Positions 62,425-64,000 of a stretch of DNA of 64,000 nucleotides are shown here, in pieces (positions within the stretch are counted from its first letter, which is position 1; each line of letters opens with the position of its first letter). This DNA comes from Deltaproteobacteria bacterium (GTDB taxonomy: Bacteria > Desulfobacterota > DSM-4660 > Desulfatiglandales > HGW-15). The stretch is taken from assembly GCA_020060215.1 (NCBI GenBank), contig JAGVAP010000127.1, positions 1 to 64,000 of the forward strand. Reading direction: 5' to 3'. The notes below the pieces were generated by a model. It was not told the DNA's origin and ran no database searches. It worked only from the letters and a program-made list of their open reading frames with translations. The position numbers and the translations under genes were made by a program.

Positions 62425-62979
62425 TCAATCCAGCAGCATGACCGCGCAGGCAATGACCGTCGTCCACAAGCCGTCTTTGTGTCCCCTTGCAGATTTGGCA
62501 ATGCTGCTGCTCTCGAACTGTCGCTGTCCCACCTTGTAGACCTTCTTCCGTTCGTCCCAGGCCACATCGGGATCCAGCTCGATCCCCAGGGTGGACGCGA
62601 GCATGGTGGCTGCAAGGTCCTCGGCGAAGTCCGCGATCTTCTTCACCGTCTGCCCGAATGCATGCAGTTCGCTGAGGTACCCGTGGAGACTCTTGTCCTT
62701 GGGCCGGGCCAGGCCGATGGCTGCCGCAACCAGCCTGTTCGGTTCGTTTGTGCTCTCCCTTGCCAGGACCACCGGGGTGATCTGCCCCGGCCTCAGGGAA
62801 TCCACCCCGACGTCCCTGGGGAGGATCTGGCAGGCGGGAGGAAAGATGCTGGAAACGCTCACGATATTGCATTTCTCAATGGATGCGCTTCGCAGCGCCA
62901 GCTCAAAGCTCTGCAGCTGGTTTCGGTGGTAACCGACCCCCTTTGTGAAGAACATCCGCCTTGGCACAAAACTATCCAC
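62425..62979 (-). CDS. pdaD: Pyruvoyl-dependent arginine decarboxylase
   Basis: 184 residues from a GTG at 62979 (GAGGAG upstream). The self-cleaving serine site lies in CNIVSVSSIFPPACQILP (S43-S44), producing the pyruvoyl group, as in archaeal and chlamydial PvlArgDC. Other hallmarks: FFTKGVGYHRNQLQSFELAL and a Glu in the C-terminal half. Known reaction: arginine to agmatine and CO2. Paired with a deoxyhypusine-synthase-like gene. Confidence 0.92.
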   Translation of the reverse strand: MDSFVPRRMFFTKGVGYHRNQLQSFELALRSASIEKCNIVSVSSIFPPACQILPRDVGVDSLRPGQITPVVLARESTNEPNRLVAAAIGLARPKDKSLHGYLSELHAFGQTVKKIADFAEDLAATMLASTLGIELDPDVAWDERKKVYKVGQRQFESSSIAKSARGHKDGLWTTVIACAVMLLD

Positions 62980-63103
62980 CTGTGTCTCCTCACTTTCAGA
63001 GATCTGTTCCTGAGCGGGTCAGGCATATTCTTGCTAGGACGAACTTCGCGATCCGGGCAATAGGGGGAATCTTGCATATTGGGATTGCGGCCCCGGTATA
63101 GGT

Positions 63104-63580
63104 TCATTTTTCCTCGGTAATCTCCGCAGTCCACGAGCAGTCGATGCAGCCTTTGATGCTCTGATAGGCGGGGCATGCATCGGCGTAGACGGCCAGGGCC
63201 CTCTCCGCCTTTTCTCTGAGACCTTCGGGCGCCCGGAAACGGTACCGGAGCCGTATCCGGGATATCCTCAGCACCCCTCCCACTTCTTCGATGTCCCCTT
63301 CGACCTCGGCAACGAGATTTCCCGCCGTCTTGATCCCCCGCGCATCCAGCGCGGTCCCCAGGGTGCCGGTCAGTCACCCTCCGACCCCTGCGATGATGTG
63401 GTCGAGGGTGGCCGGGTACTCGGGGCCGGTGATCTCCCTGCCGTACTTGTCCTGGTAGAACTGCTTGATGCCTCCGTGTATCCCGAAGTGGATGGGTTCG
63501 TGAAAATCCTCCACGAGGGCGGTGCGGTGCGGCCCCTCATGCTTTTCGATTCGTATGCGACTGGTGTGAGCCACGGCCAT
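63104..63580 (-). CDS. OsmC-like selenoprotein
   Basis: 158 residues if the in-frame TGA at 63374-63376 is read as selenocysteine (U69). ATG 63580 follows GGGAGG. The order is TSRIRIEKHEGPHRTALVED ... YPATLDHIIAGVGG-U-LTGTLGTALDARG ... LRISRIRLRYRFRAP ... DACPAYQSIKGCID. Cys-containing relatives have GGC(L/M)TGTL at exactly this place, where OsmC/Ohr proteins carry a catalytic thiol. The frame on both sides is clean and continuous. A hairpin CCGGC/GCUGG with a small inner stem begins 4 bases after the UGA, a possible SECIS. Expected role: peroxide or thiol-based detoxification. Confidence 0.85.
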
Positions 63581-63815
63581 GATCCAAACCTCCCGTCTTT
63601 TCTGTCACCACATGGACTCAACATGCGACTGTGGCGATCCCATGTCAATAGAGATCTTTGTCAGGAAACCATGCCCTTCCGCCCTCGAAGGCTCCATTCG
63701 GCCATTCGCCATTGCTCGGGATGTAATACCGGGGGTATCATGTTCCAGGATTTGGTTGATCGGAACGCATCCTGGGAGTATGAATGGATCACCTGAGCGG
63801 GAGGATTCGATCTTC

Positions 63816-64000
63816 ATGAAAGAGAACGATCTCAAACCTTATTGGAGCCGTGTAACCGAGGGAAGGGCGGCATGGGCCAAGGCCGTCCACCCGGCGGGTG
63901 TGGTGACTGCACCATGGGTCAGACTCAAGTGCCAGTTCGGCTGCGCCGGGTACGGGAGGAGCTGGTGCTGCCCTCCCGATACGCCCACCCCCGAGGAGAT
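63816..64000 (+). CDS. DUF2284 metal-binding protein, N-terminal fragment
   Basis: Runs off the right edge; 61 residues visible from ATG 63816 (GGGAGGA upstream). LKCQFGCAGYGRSWCCPPDTPTPEE is the cysteine-rich motif (CxFGCxxYGxSWxCPP) of DUF2284 predicted metal-binding proteins, common in anaerobes. The remainder with further Cys is outside the window. Confidence 0.85.
   Translation, partial: MKENDLKPYWSRVTEGRAAWAKAVHPAGVVTAPWVRLKCQFGCAGYGRSWCCPPDTPTPEE

Noticed and set aside
1..64000. CRISPR arrays, tRNA/rRNA genes, insertion sequences, prophage or replication origin
   Set aside because: No regularly spaced direct repeats, no tRNA cloverleaf or rRNA segments, no transposase, integrase or phage structural genes were seen.

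Overview
The window is GC-rich, densely packed bacterial chromosome (or metagenome contig), most likely from an anaerobic Desulfobacterota (deltaproteobacterial) lineage. Evidence for this: two apparent selenoproteins with in-frame TGA codons, a reductive dehalogenase C-terminus, a MetV/ferredoxin redox module, an exported superoxide-reductase-like protein, DUF2284, TTT and TAXI-type solute receptors, and a sigma-54-controlled acyl-CoA ligase/flavoprotein operon. I see no rRNA, tRNA, CRISPR array or insertion sequence.

Layout. 0-10.1 kb (+): reductive dehalogenase end, SH3/coiled-coil envelope protein, a tandem nitroreductase, then an amidohydrolase - tctB - tctA - tctC - response regulator - MFS cluster behind a promoter overlapped by a GntR-type palindrome. 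10.5-12.3 kb (+): amidoligase plus class I glutaminase-like pair. 12.3-18.6 kb (-): small membrane proteins, superoxide-reductase-like protein with a putative heme-binding mini-protein, zinc-finger protein, TAXI receptor, VanX-like dipeptidase, esterase, acyltransferase. 19-23.3 kb: frameshifted lipoprotein (+), a VOC / CULT-domain / unknown operon (-), and a three-gene Fe-S/MetV operon (-). 23.6-34.9 kb: AsmA, Fsr-like MFS, small lipoprotein, PEBP, DUF378, phosphatase, GNAT, hybrid-architecture sensor kinase, CocE-like hydrolase.

35.2-43.6 kb: a truncated FAD dehydrogenase runs tail-to-tail into a truncated sigma-54 activator at about 36,388-36,401. Divergent from that activator is a canonical -24/-12 promoter driving acyl-CoA ligase, then an AprA-like flavoprotein and a GltD-like ferredoxin oxidoreductase. 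They are followed (-) by a thioredoxin-like selenoprotein that ordinary gene calling splits at its TGA.

43.9-59 kb: exported CHAT/TPR protein, endonuclease IV, a c-di-GMP-I riboswitch with a terminator in front of an unknown 140-aa protein, PgpH-like HD phosphodiesterase, Fe superoxide dismutase, adenine deaminase, TPP enzyme, BASS/ACR3-like transporter and a chemotaxis receptor. 59.7-64 kb: decayed DUF2959 gene, DedA protein, a pyruvoyl arginine decarboxylase / deoxyhypusine-synthase-like operon, an OsmC-like selenoprotein and the start of a DUF2284 protein. REP-like and larger palindromic repeats are scattered through the intergenic spaces.
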